From NCBI GenBank assembly GCA_964598845.1, contig CAZRDM010000006.1:48145-112144 (forward strand): DNA of 64,000 bases, given 5' to 3'. The notes beneath the pieces are model-generated. The model made no database searches, was not told where the DNA came from, and worked only from the letters and a program-made list of their open reading frames with translations. Of this stretch, positions 50,246 through 59,014 are shown piece after piece. The position numbers were made by a program, and so were the translations under genes. Source of the stretch: FEN-987 sp964598845 (GTDB lineage Archaea > Thermoproteota > Bathyarchaeia > 40CM-2-53-6). Each line of letters begins with the position of its first letter. The stretch's first letter is position 1.

Positions 50246-50470
50246 GTGCATAAAACCTTCACCGGAGAAACGGGTGGCGGAGAGGACGTACGGATAAAGC
50301 TGCTAGTCATCCGCTACCGACGTCACAAGGAACCAATAGATGCCGACCAACAACTCCTGGAAAGGATGCTTCGAAAGTATGAAACCCTCAACAGGGGAAA
50401 GACCAAGACCCGACTTCATCTCCGAGTGGTTGGAAGCGCAGCAAACCGCAAGCTGCGACGTACTCCCTAA
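50246..50470 (+). CDS. Possible small basic protein
   Basis: GTG 50246 to TAA 50470 encodes 74 residues, with a helix-like middle (KEPIDADQQLLERMLRKYET) and a basic tail (RVVGSAANRKLRRTP). It is unsupported by family, and the frame continues upstream antisense to trpB. It could be a relic. Confidence 0.22.
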   Translation: MHKTFTGETGGGEDVRIKLLVIRYRRHKEPIDADQQLLERMLRKYETLNRGKTKTRLHLRVVGSAANRKLRRTP

Positions 50471-50605
50471 AGGATGTGCTCTGTAACCATTCTTCTCATT
50501 TGCTCTTGTTCTGTCGTTGCGAACTCCGAGAAGTCACGGAGGATCGAGCGTCTTATAATGACACCCTGTTCACAAGACAAGTTCTGAGAGACACCGGGGA
50601 GCCGA

Positions 50606-51901
50606 ATGGGATTCTGGACTGAGTGGCTAAGACTCCAGAGGAGCCAGTGGTTCAATCGAAGGCGTCTTGAGCGTTTGCAACTGAAGGCTCTGCGACAAGT
50701 GGTTCGCCACGCATATTCCACAATCCCGTTCTATCGCAAGCTATACAGATCTGCATCGATCGACCCGTCCGATTTGAACTCATTCGACGACCTTGCTCGG
50801 TTTCCGACCGTTTCGAAGGAGGAGTTTAGAGCCACTCCGATTGAGGAGAGGCTTTCGAGCGAGTTCTCCGCCAGCGAATGTTTTAGAAGAAGAACATCTG
50901 GGTCCACCGGTCAGCCCATGGAAATACTCTATGAACCAAGAGCCGTCGATGTCATGCGAGCGTACCAGCTCCGAAGGATACTGTCCTATGGATTCATGCC
51001 GTGGGAGAAAATTGCCATGCTTGATCCCCGTAGGGTGGACAAACCTTCTAAGGGCCATGCGTATCGGAGCGAGTTCACGAGATTTCTTCCTGGCGGAGGC
51101 CTATACGAGGTTCCCATGCTGTCTCCAAGCGAACAGATCGATGCAATACGCAAATTGAGACCGAGAGGTATTTGGGCACTCCCGTCCGCGTTGCGCTCTC
51201 TCGGAACTCTTATCGACTCAGAGGATCTGGCGCATTTCGATCTTCGGGCAATTCTCAGTATGGGCGAACTGCTAGACATGAGAACGCGAAAACTTGTTGA
51301 ATCAAGATTCGGTGCGCCTATCTTCGACGGATACGGGACAGTGGATACAGCGTCTTTCGGCCTAGCATGGGAATGCAGAGAGCACGGTTTTCACATCAAC
51401 GCTGACTGCGCCATGCTCGAATTCCTTAGGGATGAAGAGCCGGTCTCCGTCGGTGAACGAGGTGAGATTGTTGCAACGGCACTTTTCCGATTCGCCATGC
51501 CTGCCATTCGATACAAGGTTCAAGACTATGCTGTTCCCACCGACGAAATCTGTAATTGCGGAAGGAACTTTCCATTGCTCAAAGCCTTGGAGGGCAGAAA
51601 AGTAGACTGCCTCGTCGCAGAGTCCGGAGAGTTGGTTTCTCCCTTTAGAGTAATAGTTGCTCTTGAAGAGATTGAGGAGGTAGGTCGATATCAGATTGTG
51701 CAGGAAGAACGTGATCATGTAGTGGTAAATATTGAGGCGCTCTCACCAATTCCAAGCGAAACCGTCGAGAAGACCGTTCGTGTTTGCAGATCGCTTGTCG
51801 GCGCTAGCGTGCGTATCACTGTGAACACCGTCTCCGCAATCATTCATGAGCCCGGAAGAAAATTCCAGCCCGTAATCTGTAAGGTTCAAGAAACCCCATG
51901 A
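50606..51901 (+). CDS. CapK/phenylacetate-CoA-ligase-like adenylate-forming enzyme
   Basis: 431 aa. LKALRQVVRHAYSTIPFYRK is the CapK N-terminal helix, RRTSGSTGQPMEILYEPRAV the nucleotide loop, and DGYGTVDTASFGLAWECREH carries the adenine-binding aromatic. CNCGRNFPLLKALEGRKVDC with a cysteine pair and a short C-domain with HEPGRKFQPVI follow. It starts the biosynthesis-like region and is closely patterned like the ligases at 13.9 and 54.8 kb, so substrates may be related. No direct partner; the opposite-strand cluster begins 400 bp on. Confidence 0.85.
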   Translation: MGFWTEWLRLQRSQWFNRRRLERLQLKALRQVVRHAYSTIPFYRKLYRSASIDPSDLNSFDDLARFPTVSKEEFRATPIEERLSSEFSASECFRRRTSGSTGQPMEILYEPRAVDVMRAYQLRRILSYGFMPWEKIAMLDPRRVDKPSKGHAYRSEFTRFLPGGGLYEVPMLSPSEQIDAIRKLRPRGIWALPSALRSLGTLIDSEDLAHFDLRAILSMGELLDMRTRKLVESRFGAPIFDGYGTVDTASFGLAWECREHGFHINADCAMLEFLRDEEPVSVGERGEIVATALFRFAMPAIRYKVQDYAVPTDEICNCGRNFPLLKALEGRKVDCLVAESGELVSPFRVIVALEEIEEVGRYQIVQEERDHVVVNIEALSPIPSETVEKTVRVCRSLVGASVRITVNTVSAIIHEPGRKFQPVICKVQETP

Positions 51902-51963
51902 TCGTTTGCCAGCGCAATTGGGGCGCTGGAGACTCGGTCTACTTCGTCATTTCTGATTCGTAG

Positions 51964-52227
51964 ATGGGAAGGCATGGAGAGCGCTCTCACCGAAAGAAGA
52001 TAGGATACATTCAGGCGCACGCCCTGCGAGAAGAAGGATGTTTGAGGGGTATCCCGTTGGAAGAGGTTGAAGAAGTGATCAGGAAGGGAACGAAATGGGG
52101 AGAGGACAATATGAAAAAGGGAGCTGGGTGCCCTGGGTGCAAAAGCCTTCTTCACGTTGGGGAAAACGTCGTAAGATGGAAGGGACGCTTGCTAGCACCC
52201 AGAGGGAACCTTGGGGTTGCGGACTGA
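51964..52227 (+). CDS. Possible DUF4258-like toxin-nuclease remnant
   Basis: The first half reads IQAHALREEGCLRGIPLEEV then EEVIRKGTKWGED, close to the HAxxRxxERGIxxEEVEEVIxxG opening of DUF4258/BrnT-like ribonucleases. The second half (CPGCKSLLHVGENVVRWKGR) has lost that similarity and may be out of frame. A short possible remnant, tentative. Confidence 0.3.
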   Translation: MGRHGERSHRKKIGYIQAHALREEGCLRGIPLEEVEEVIRKGTKWGEDNMKKGAGCPGCKSLLHVGENVVRWKGRLLAPRGNLGVAD

Positions 52228-52339
52228 GAGAGACATACCGACGTCAGCTGAACAAGACCAATGCTCGAAGCGTTGACCCCAGGTGTTGATCTCCACTCCA
52301 TGTAGTATCAGATCGTGGACCGTCAACCAACTGCAGCAC

Positions 52340-53275
52340 TTACTTATCTTGGGTAAGAGACTCCGTCGGTTTCTCTGCTGTACATAGTATGGTATCTCTA
52401 AACGATGGATAGACCATTGATACTGATAAGTACAGGAACTTTGCCAATCTTGGGTATCTCGATGTCGTCTTTGCCATACTATTGACAAGCCTAATTTGGA
52501 TCTTCGAAAAGCGACAGGCAGAGAGGATGCTGAAAATCTCTGCGGAAGTGTATTCATGAAGATGCCCAAAGCCGACGTCGCTTCTCAGCCAGCCTTCAGG
52601 TGCCGGTTTGGTAGGCGCCAAACAACTTTTCCCAAATAGAAGTCGGATTCTGTTGTAAAGTGAACTAAGATTGGGAGTTGTCAAAAAGAGGTAGCCTCCA
52701 CGTCGCAGGACCCTTCTGATCTCTCTGAGGCAGCTGATAGGCTCGGAGAGATGTTCTAGCACGTCGCAGAACAGAACCGCATCAAACCAATCGTCCGAGT
52801 ATGGGAAGCCGTCGCATACATCATGGGTCCTGAAATCTATACTCTCCATCCGAAATCTCTCTTCCAAATACTTGGTCTTCGGATTCGCAATGTCGATGGC
52901 TTGCAAGTCATATCCTAAGCCTTTAAGCACAATTGCGATGTGTCCGTACAAAGCCCCTATGTCCAGCACACGTTCTATGCCTGTGCGCTTCCCGAATTCC
53001 TCCAGCACCTCGGCGTATCTGTGGACATGACTGTGCAGGTAGGCCTTTTCTCGCTCGCAGAAGGTGCTTGGAAGTCCTCTTGACCACATCTCTAGGCGTG
53101 GACCGAGGACGCTCAAGATGTATTGCTCTCTTCTCAACGTCATCACCACGATCTTACAGATATCCTCAAGTAGAAAGATCGATGAATAGCGCTCATAAGT
53201 GCGTACTACTTGACACTCATATCCGGCTCGGGCTTCAGCTTCTAGTCCCCAGTGAACAAACTTACTCGGCTTCAT
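52340..53275 (-). CDS. SAM-dependent methyltransferase (type 11)
   Basis: VLDIGALYGHIAIVLKGLGY is AdoMet motif I, LQAIDIANPKTKYLEERFRM the acidic motif, and FDAVLFCDVLEHLSEPISCL followed by REIRRVLRRGGYLFLTTPNL are motifs II/III of methyltransferase type 11. The ~80-residue N-terminus is helical. The start overlaps the 340-aa gene's end by 14 bp, so the two are co-translated. It closes a minus-strand operon of ligase, small protein, swivelling domain, 340-aa protein and methyltransferase. Confidence 0.85.
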   Translation of the reverse strand: MKPSKFVHWGLEAEARAGYECQVVRTYERYSSIFLLEDICKIVVMTLRREQYILSVLGPRLEMWSRGLPSTFCEREKAYLHSHVHRYAEVLEEFGKRTGIERVLDIGALYGHIAIVLKGLGYDLQAIDIANPKTKYLEERFRMESIDFRTHDVCDGFPYSDDWFDAVLFCDVLEHLSEPISCLREIRRVLRRGGYLFLTTPNLSSLYNRIRLLFGKSCLAPTKPAPEGWLRSDVGFGHLHEYTSAEIFSILSACRFSKIQIRLVNSMAKTTSRYPRLAKFLYLSVSMVYPSFRDTILCTAEKPTESLTQDK

Positions 53276-54284
53276 CGAGACTCGAACGTTGACTCATTCC
53301 TCTCGCGTGCTCACGAGACTGGAGTTTGTGCCTTATGATCTCTAGCAATTGAGTTAGACTGAAGTTCAATATATCGTCTTTCTGTTTGATGATGTTCTCC
53401 GTTACCAACGGACCTGCAATTCGATCCAAGAGGTGATTCATCGCGACGGACAGCCCCTGCGTGACATAGAAATTCTCCTCGCTCAGCTGGAATACGAGCG
53501 GCACGACAAGTCTGAATCGCTGGTATAGGTCCAAGACAGCCCATCGCTCAGACAGATCTCTTCTGTGTATCGCACTCAGGACTTCTTCCTCAAGTTCCAT
53601 AAATGTTTGCCACACTATTTGGCCTTCAGGGACGAATAGTGGCTCCGGTGGGAACAGCAGAGATCTTGCGGACGTCGGCACCCGACCGCTCTCGACCGCG
53701 TTTCTACAGTACTCTGATTTGAGTACGGAGTGAAGCGCCTTGGTGGCGACATCCTCTTCAACGATCTTTTGGAGAAAAGTGTAGAAGTTTTCGATTATTG
53801 TTTCATCTGTTGTCAGTACCAGGAACATATAAGGCGTAACGGCAGTAGTCAGGTCTCTCCATCTGTTCAAATGATCGAGCAATGACTCCTGATCGAGCTC
53901 TCCTTCTGAGAGCAGCCTGCTTGCAGCGAGTATCTCTTGTTTGCACTCTGTGAAGACAGGTTCCCGCTCATGGATCTTCTTGAAGAACCAGCCAATATCA
54001 TGAAGGCTCCTGTAGTAGATGTCGCTGCTCTCGATGAAATCCGTGTACCATATCCGACCGTCCTGATCGCGCATGCATTGTGCCTTGGGCCAACCTAAGA
54101 GCACTTTCGGAACATTCTCGAAGCCGTCTCTCTGGACGTCGAATTCCAGTGCAGAAAAATGCCTCTCCGGACGGATGCATATCCATTTCCTGCCATCCCT
54201 CATCCGTACAGAGTACTCCGCGGCGTCGGAGCCGTGATGGAGCATATCCACAGATGCACCATGGCGAAATCTAGTCACTGGCAT
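53262..54284 (-). CDS. Unknown 340-aa partner of the phosphohistidine swivelling domain
   Basis: Mostly helical, with a beta-rich start (EYSVRMRDGRKWICIRPERH) and long helices (DIGWFFKKIHEREPVFTECK, YRSLHD, IENFYTFLQKIVEEDVATKA, WQTFMELEEEVLSAIHRRDL). The start is one base after the stop of the PEP-mobile gene, so production is coupled. The helices recall the linker region of PEP-synthase/rifampicin-phosphotransferase-like proteins, which would make it the substrate-binding part of a split phosphotransferase. No ATP-grasp motif was found, so the phosphate source is unknown. Confidence 0.55.
   Translation of the reverse strand: MPVTRFRHGASVDMLHHGSDAAEYSVRMRDGRKWICIRPERHFSALEFDVQRDGFENVPKVLLGWPKAQCMRDQDGRIWYTDFIESSDIYYRSLHDIGWFFKKIHEREPVFTECKQEILAASRLLSEGELDQESLLDHLNRWRDLTTAVTPYMFLVLTTDETIIENFYTFLQKIVEEDVATKALHSVLKSEYCRNAVESGRVPTSARSLLFPPEPLFVPEGQIVWQTFMELEEEVLSAIHRRDLSERWAVLDLYQRFRLVVPLVFQLSEENFYVTQGLSVAMNHLLDRIAGPLVTENIIKQKDDILNFSLTQLLEIIRHKLQSREHARGMSQRSSLDEAE
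53290..53310 (+). repeat. 21-bp direct repeat, copy 1
   Basis: The run beginning TGACTCATTCCTCTCGCG and ending TGC is identical to 56172-56192. This copy lies inside the 3' end of the 340-aa gene; the other is upstream of the ligase, so the pair brackets the operon at a distance of 2.9 kb. Confidence 0.6.
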
Positions 54285-54611
54285 TCACTCTTGTACCTCC
54301 ATGATCCCTCTGTGCCCATCTAGTTCAATGCACATTCCCGTTTTCAATTGAGAGAATCTATCTCCGACTCCACAGACGCAGGGGATTCCCATCTCCCTTG
54401 CAATTGTAACGCCGTGGCTCGTCATGCCGCCTGTCTTGCAGACAATGCCGGCGAGACCCTTCAGTCGCAGTACTAGCTGAGGGTCGAGAGAGTCCAGTGC
54501 TATGATTACACTTGTGGCATCTTTGCCCTTGGGTACGTCCTCCGCTGTGTTAGCCACAAGTACTCTGCCGCGTCCCTTGCCTGGTGACCCGGGAACTCCG
54601 ACGATTCTCAT
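54285..54611 (-). CDS. Stand-alone PEP-utilising-enzyme mobile (phosphohistidine swivelling) domain
   Basis: 108 residues equal to the swivelling domain of PEP synthase or pyruvate phosphate dikinase: GVPGSPGKGRGRVLVANTAE, IIALDSLDPQLVLRLKGLAG, and the phosphohistidine motif KTGGMTSHGVTIAREMGIPC (usual TSHAAIVARELGIP). In known enzymes the His carries phosphate between an ATP-binding and a PEP/substrate domain. Here it is separate, abutting the 340-aa gene and following a 63-aa protein by 14 bp. Likely a split phosphotransfer system acting on a product of the neighbouring CapK-like ligase. Confidence 0.85.
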   Translation of the reverse strand: MRIVGVPGSPGKGRGRVLVANTAEDVPKGKDATSVIIALDSLDPQLVLRLKGLAGIVCKTGGMTSHGVTIAREMGIPCVCGVGDRFSQLKTGMCIELDGHRGIMEVQE

Positions 54612-54624
54612 TAAGCGATCATTC

Positions 54625-54816
54625 CTAAGAAACTGATATCAAGAGGTACCTTGCAGCAGTCAGCCTCGCTGTACGGGCATATAGTCTCGAACCTTGGGAT
54701 GATCCTAAGAGCATCATCGATTCCGATTTCATGGCGTCTAATGTCGATTCAGCTTGCGCAGCATCAAGTCTCAGACTAAGTGATTCAGCCTGAGAAAACC
54801 TGTGACGACTTGACAT
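54625..54816 (-). CDS. Small helical protein in the swivelling-domain operon (63 aa)
   Basis: ATG 54816 lies inside the ligase 3' end (32-bp overlap); the frame ends 14 bp before the swivelling-domain gene. It is Ala/Ser/Leu/Arg-rich (SLSLRLDAAQAESTLDAMKS, ARTARLTAARYLLISVS) and would fold as helices. No family recognised. Tight packing in the operon supports a real gene, but codon composition is not decisive. Confidence 0.45.
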   Translation of the reverse strand: MSSRHRFSQAESLSLRLDAAQAESTLDAMKSESMMLLGSSQGSRLYARTARLTAARYLLISVS

Positions 54817-56080
54817 TGGATTCTACCACTCGACGCTTGCGATCCCTTTGATCGGGCATCCGGTCCACGAGCTTAATCTCAACCTGCATTTCTCCAAACA
54901 ACTGCCCACAGCGAACCCGCAGGGATTCGACAGCCCTTTCGGCGTCTGGTCCCAACATCTTCACAAGTATGGTGACAGAGTAATCCGCCTCTTGCATCAC
55001 TCTGTATTCTGCGACGCCAGGTATATCCTCCAGCGTGTACATGACTGTATGCGGAGAGATATGACGGCCGTCAATCGTCGCTATCGAATCAACAACCCTT
55101 CCTTGGATGTTCTTAATCGATGGCAGCTTCCTTCCGCATAGACACTCGTCTTCAAGGGGGATGGCCATGTCTCCGGACAAATAGCGTATGATGGGTGTTG
55201 CCTTCCTGTATAGGTTGGTAAAACACATTTCACTCGACTCCCCGTCGCTCAAAGGTTCACCGTTCCGGAGGAACTCGACGACCAACGAGTCGGCATTTAT
55301 GTGATAGCCACAGTGGGTAGGGCACTCCCATGCTACTCCTCCCACTTCTGAAAGCCCGTACACGTCAAACACTTCGGCATCAAACGTCTCGCCTATTAGC
55401 TTTCTAGTGGACCTGTCTAGCATCTCACCCGAGGCGATGGCAACCTTGAGGGCCATACGTTGTCCTGCTTTCTCAGTGGCTTCGATGAGGGTGCGGAAGT
55501 ACGATGGTGGGGCCATCAAGATATCAGGCTTCCACTTGGAGAGGAGGCTCATATGATCATGCACGTCTGCCGCAAGTGCAAGACGTCTGACTTTTCTTCG
55601 CATGATGAATCCCAGCACCCCTCCCGTATTGGTGAAGAAGCTTCGTCGGTCAGCGCCCGGATATATGCACACCTTATGCTGAGGCCTCATACCATGAGCC
55701 CAATAACGACGCAAAAGTAGCGCACCATAGTATGTCAATGATCGTTGGTCTTCAAGAATTGCGAGTGGTATTCCGGTCGAGCCGGATGTGGTTCGCCGAA
55801 AACACGAGTTGACATCCGCGTCCAGGGAAGTCCTTTCGGCCAGAGGGGTGTCTCTAAGATATTGCTTAGTTATGGTTGGGAGCCGAGTGATGCTTCTAGT
55901 GTCTGTAATACTGCTGGCGCATACGCCTGCCGCCTTGTACAGCCTATTGTACATCGGGACGTTTCGAAAGGCGTGCCTAACCATGTCTTGCAGCTTGCGT
56001 GCCTGCATTTGGGCGAGCCGCTCCTTTTTCATCCATTGAGAACGCTGAAGACCCACCCAATCTGCAAGCAGCCGGAGCAT
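54785..56080 (-). CDS. CapK/phenylacetate-CoA-ligase-like adenylate-forming enzyme
   Basis: ~431 aa. QARKLQDMVRHAFRNVPMYN opens the fold, RTTSGSTGIPLAILEDQRSL is the nucleotide loop, and DVYGLSEVGGVAWECPTHCG and IRYLSGDMAIPLEDECLCGR follow. The C-domain ends in RDRKRRVVESN with the likely catalytic Lys. First gene of the minus-strand operon that also holds the swivelling domain, its partner and a methyltransferase. It probably activates a carboxylic acid that later genes modify. ATG 56080. Confidence 0.85.
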   Translation of the reverse strand: MLRLLADWVGLQRSQWMKKERLAQMQARKLQDMVRHAFRNVPMYNRLYKAAGVCASSITDTRSITRLPTITKQYLRDTPLAERTSLDADVNSCFRRTTSGSTGIPLAILEDQRSLTYYGALLLRRYWAHGMRPQHKVCIYPGADRRSFFTNTGGVLGFIMRRKVRRLALAADVHDHMSLLSKWKPDILMAPPSYFRTLIEATEKAGQRMALKVAIASGEMLDRSTRKLIGETFDAEVFDVYGLSEVGGVAWECPTHCGYHINADSLVVEFLRNGEPLSDGESSEMCFTNLYRKATPIIRYLSGDMAIPLEDECLCGRKLPSIKNIQGRVVDSIATIDGRHISPHTVMYTLEDIPGVAEYRVMQEADYSVTILVKMLGPDAERAVESLRVRCGQLFGEMQVEIKLVDRMPDQRDRKRRVVESNVKSSQVFSG

Positions 56081-56083
56081 CAC

Positions 56084-56556
56084 TTGTGATCAGAAAAAGT
56101 AAGTACGCATTCCCCTTATGTGCACTTCCCTAGCCGAAAAACTCTGGCAACGAATCGATTCTCAAGTCTTCTGACTCATTCCTCTCGCGTGCAGAAGCGG
56201 AGCATACATTTGCATTCTTCTTGATCCACGAGGGCCGGAGACTTCAACTACTACTCTGGGCTAGTCGCAGTATCTCGCCTGACCTCTTCAACTTGAGGAT
56301 TTCAATTGAGGCAAAAGAAGCTTGGTGCTTGTCCAAATCCTACGGCTTTCCCTCAGACCAGGGCAATTGCGGACCCGAGAAAGAGCGCGATCCCACTTGG
56401 TCCCGCGAGAACGCAGAGATCATCGAGTTGCGATCTGAGCTTCCCGCAATACCTATCCTGCGTCGTGCGAGGCTCTGGCTCTGGATACAAGGAATTCTCT
56501 GGTATGCTTAACAGGTGCGTTCAGGCACGGTAGGTACCTCTTAGGGTGGAGCTCTC
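56084..56556. other. Gene-free stretch between divergent operons
   Basis: No convincing gene. It separates the minus-strand ligase operon from the plus-strand ceramidase-like operon, so promoters for both should be here. It holds copy 2 of the 21-bp repeat. Short helix-like fragments (for example EAKEAWCLSKSYGFPSDQGN near 56310) may be a relic but are unsupported. Confidence 0.35.
56172..56192 (+). repeat. 21-bp direct repeat, copy 2
   Basis: Identical to 53290-53310 in the same orientation, located 92 bp upstream of the ligase start in the non-coding region. Confidence 0.6.
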
Positions 56557-57774
56557 TTGGACCAGTTCATTGCAGGTGTCTCGGTCGTTGACATTACTCC
56601 CCAACTTGAAACTCCTCTGGGCGGTTTCAGGCGGTACAGGCCTGCATCGAGTGTCGGTTCCAGCCTCAAAGTGAAGTGCTTGACGCTGCAACGCGACAAG
56701 CAGTCGGCGTTGTTCGTGTCAGCTGACGCCTTCGCGATTCCTAATCATATGGCGACCAGGTCAAGGTCAAGAATTGCCAAGGACCTGGAGATCTCAGAAG
56801 ACTCGATCTTGATCGCTGCATCTCACACACACTCTGCGCCTGATACCCTAGGATTCGCTTCGCCACGGAATCGCCTGATCGCCCTGAAGTACCTCGCCAC
56901 TCTGGAGGCTGCTATTCTTGAATCGGCTAGAATGGCTTGGATGAATAGGTTCAGCGCTCAAGCCTACGCCGCAACTGGGAGAGCCTTCATAGGCTTCAAT
57001 AGAGTAGCTTGGAGTCGTAACCAGCCACTGTACCAGGCGCTTCTCGGCATGAGACTGATTCGTTGCTTGAGTCGAATCTCTGAGGTCGTCCCGATCCTTC
57101 CTCACAAGAGTGGCAGTCGACTCGTCGGCCCGGTAGATCCGAACCTGAACATCATCTGGTTTGAAGGTCGAGATGGCCAAGGGGCTGCCTTGGTCAATTA
57201 CGCATGCCACCCCACGGTCCTTGGGCCACGAAGTCGAGTAATCTCAGGCGACTATCCCTCCGCGATGGCAACGAGAATGGAACAGTGCCTCGGCCAAGGG
57301 TTCGTCACACTCTTTACGAACGGCGCGGGGGGGAATATTAATCCTCAGACCTGTTGGGGGTATGGCTGTGATGGAACGACAGATGAGGTTGAGCAGTTGG
57401 GCCGCTCTCTCGCTGATGAAGCTCTCCGAGCTATGAGAAGCAATTCGAGACATGTGGCGCCTCGGTTGAAAGCAAGGAGCTGCATGATTCCCCTCAGTGA
57501 TTTGGGAAAAATCCAAATTCAGTTAATCGATATCGGTGATTGGGTCATTGTTGCAGTTCCCGGTGAGTTATTCGTCGAGACAGGTCTCGACATGGCTAGG
57601 CAGACCTGCCAGCGCATGGTCGTGATAGGATATGCGAACGGCTACGTGGGCTACCTTCCACCCGAGCAAGGCTTTCGCATGCGTTGCCGTGAAACCGAAA
57701 GAACATGGTGGAACACCGCTGAGCGCGGTATAGCTGAAAAGATTCATTCCACAGTAACGGCGAATCTCAATTGA
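56557..57774 (+). CDS. Neutral/alkaline ceramidase-like hydrolase
   Basis: VSVVDITPQLETPLGGFRRY is the family start, with VSADAFAIPNHMATRSRSRI, IAASHTHSAPDTLG (metal-binding His-x-His), VNYACHPTVLGPRSRVISGDYP and FTNGAGGNINPQ, all known in neutral/alkaline non-lysosomal ceramidases that cleave N-acyl bonds of sphingoid lipids. There is no signal peptide, so it works in the cytoplasm, probably on an amide of the neighbouring pathway rather than ceramide. Stop and next start overlap (57771-57774). Confidence 0.85.
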   Translation: MDQFIAGVSVVDITPQLETPLGGFRRYRPASSVGSSLKVKCLTLQRDKQSALFVSADAFAIPNHMATRSRSRIAKDLEISEDSILIAASHTHSAPDTLGFASPRNRLIALKYLATLEAAILESARMAWMNRFSAQAYAATGRAFIGFNRVAWSRNQPLYQALLGMRLIRCLSRISEVVPILPHKSGSRLVGPVDPNLNIIWFEGRDGQGAALVNYACHPTVLGPRSRVISGDYPSAMATRMEQCLGQGFVTLFTNGAGGNINPQTCWGYGCDGTTDEVEQLGRSLADEALRAMRSNSRHVAPRLKARSCMIPLSDLGKIQIQLIDIGDWVIVAVPGELFVETGLDMARQTCQRMVVIGYANGYVGYLPPEQGFRMRCRETERTWWNTAERGIAEKIHSTVTANLN

Positions 57775-58952
57775 TTTCAGTTCGAGGCAGTGACTTGTGG
57801 CATGGCGAGTCGCCTCCATCCGCCTCTTCTTTCCCTCCGTTCGTCTCCGTGCTCGTACCTGTCAGGAATGAGCGTTTGTACATTGGCGAATCACTTCTCT
57901 CTCTCCTCTCGCAAGACTATGATCGCGATCGCTTTGAGATCCTAGTTGTCGATGACCACAGCAGAGACAGCACAAGTGAAATTGTGCGAGCTCTGGCCAA
58001 GAATGACACGCGGATCCAGCTATTCATCAATCAGAGTGTAGGAACGCCATCTGCTAGGAACTTTGCTCTAGTCCACAGCAAAGGGTCCGTCATAGTGAAC
58101 TTCTCAGGCCACGCGATAGCCTCAGAGTCCCTCCTCAGTACTCTCGTTTCGAAACTCTTGATGGCGCATCCAACCTTGGCTGGAGTGGGATGCACGCATG
58201 AGATGCCGACTGATGAGCCCTGTTTCGCGAGAGTTGCTCGACTAGCTCTCTCCACTTACCTCGGTGGAATTGCATCGACCTATCGTCAACACAATTCCGA
58301 GAGATTCCTCTTGAGCATAGCATTCACAGCTTACAGACGTGAGGTTTTCGATGCCGTCGGGGGTTTCGATGAGTCCATGAAGCCTATGGGCGAGGACTTG
58401 GAGTTCAACTTACGGCTGAAGGAGGCGGGATACCGGCTTCTGTACACACCGGATACGACGGTCTATCACCGTGAAGTTCGTTCTATTACTAAGTTCGTCC
58501 GTCATATGTTCCTCTTCGGTTTGGCACGTGGCATTGCTACACTAAAGCATCCAAGATCCTTCAACCCGGTTCACGTCGTTCCCTCTTTGCTTGTGCTGGT
58601 AGCTCTGGCTTGGCTTGGCTCTCTTATCCTAAAAGGCCACTCGCCACAAGTCCTCGTAGCGATCTTGTTGGGCTACTTCCTGAGTTGTTTAGGAAGTGCG
58701 TTAGCGACTGGAGCATCGATCGAACTGAGATTGATCGGCCCACTCGCCCTAATGTACGCAATTCTTCATTTCAGCTACGGAACGGGGTACCTAGCTACCC
58801 TACTTGTGGCTCGATCCTACCTAGGGCATTCTGTAAGCCCACCCGCCCTCCTACCTGATCTCAAGAGGAGATGCGTTCAAGAGCCGGACAGCGAGGGACT
58901 CGTCCTCGGATCGTCGCGCGTCTCATTAGGCGCAACTAATCCCCGACTATAA
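57771..58952 (+). CDS. Family 2 glycosyltransferase with C-terminal membrane helices
   Basis: VSVLVPVRNERLYIGESLLS opens the GT2 fold, EILVVDDHSRDSTSEIVRAL binds UDP, and GGFDESMKPMGEDLEFNLRL holds the ED acceptor motif. The DxD position reads NFSGHA, close to the RVDGHA pattern of ExoA-like transferases but without the Asp. Residues ~260-350 form three to four membrane helices. TTG 57771 overlaps the ceramidase-like stop. It would add a sugar to a lipid- or surface-bound acceptor. Confidence 0.85.
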   Translation: MISVRGSDLWHGESPPSASSFPPFVSVLVPVRNERLYIGESLLSLLSQDYDRDRFEILVVDDHSRDSTSEIVRALAKNDTRIQLFINQSVGTPSARNFALVHSKGSVIVNFSGHAIASESLLSTLVSKLLMAHPTLAGVGCTHEMPTDEPCFARVARLALSTYLGGIASTYRQHNSERFLLSIAFTAYRREVFDAVGGFDESMKPMGEDLEFNLRLKEAGYRLLYTPDTTVYHREVRSITKFVRHMFLFGLARGIATLKHPRSFNPVHVVPSLLVLVALAWLGSLILKGHSPQVLVAILLGYFLSCLGSALATGASIELRLIGPLALMYAILHFSYGTGYLATLLVARSYLGHSVSPPALLPDLKRRCVQEPDSEGLVLGSSRVSLGATNPRL

Positions 58953-59014
58953 CGGGGCCAGCCCTTATGCAGACCTCAGTGGACACGTTGCTTCTCACCT
59001 AGGCCGGAGCAGAC

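Noticed and set aside
56221..56533. Two overlapping plus-strand frames between the divergent operons
   Set aside because: Composition is not protein-like over most of their length and no family was recognised.
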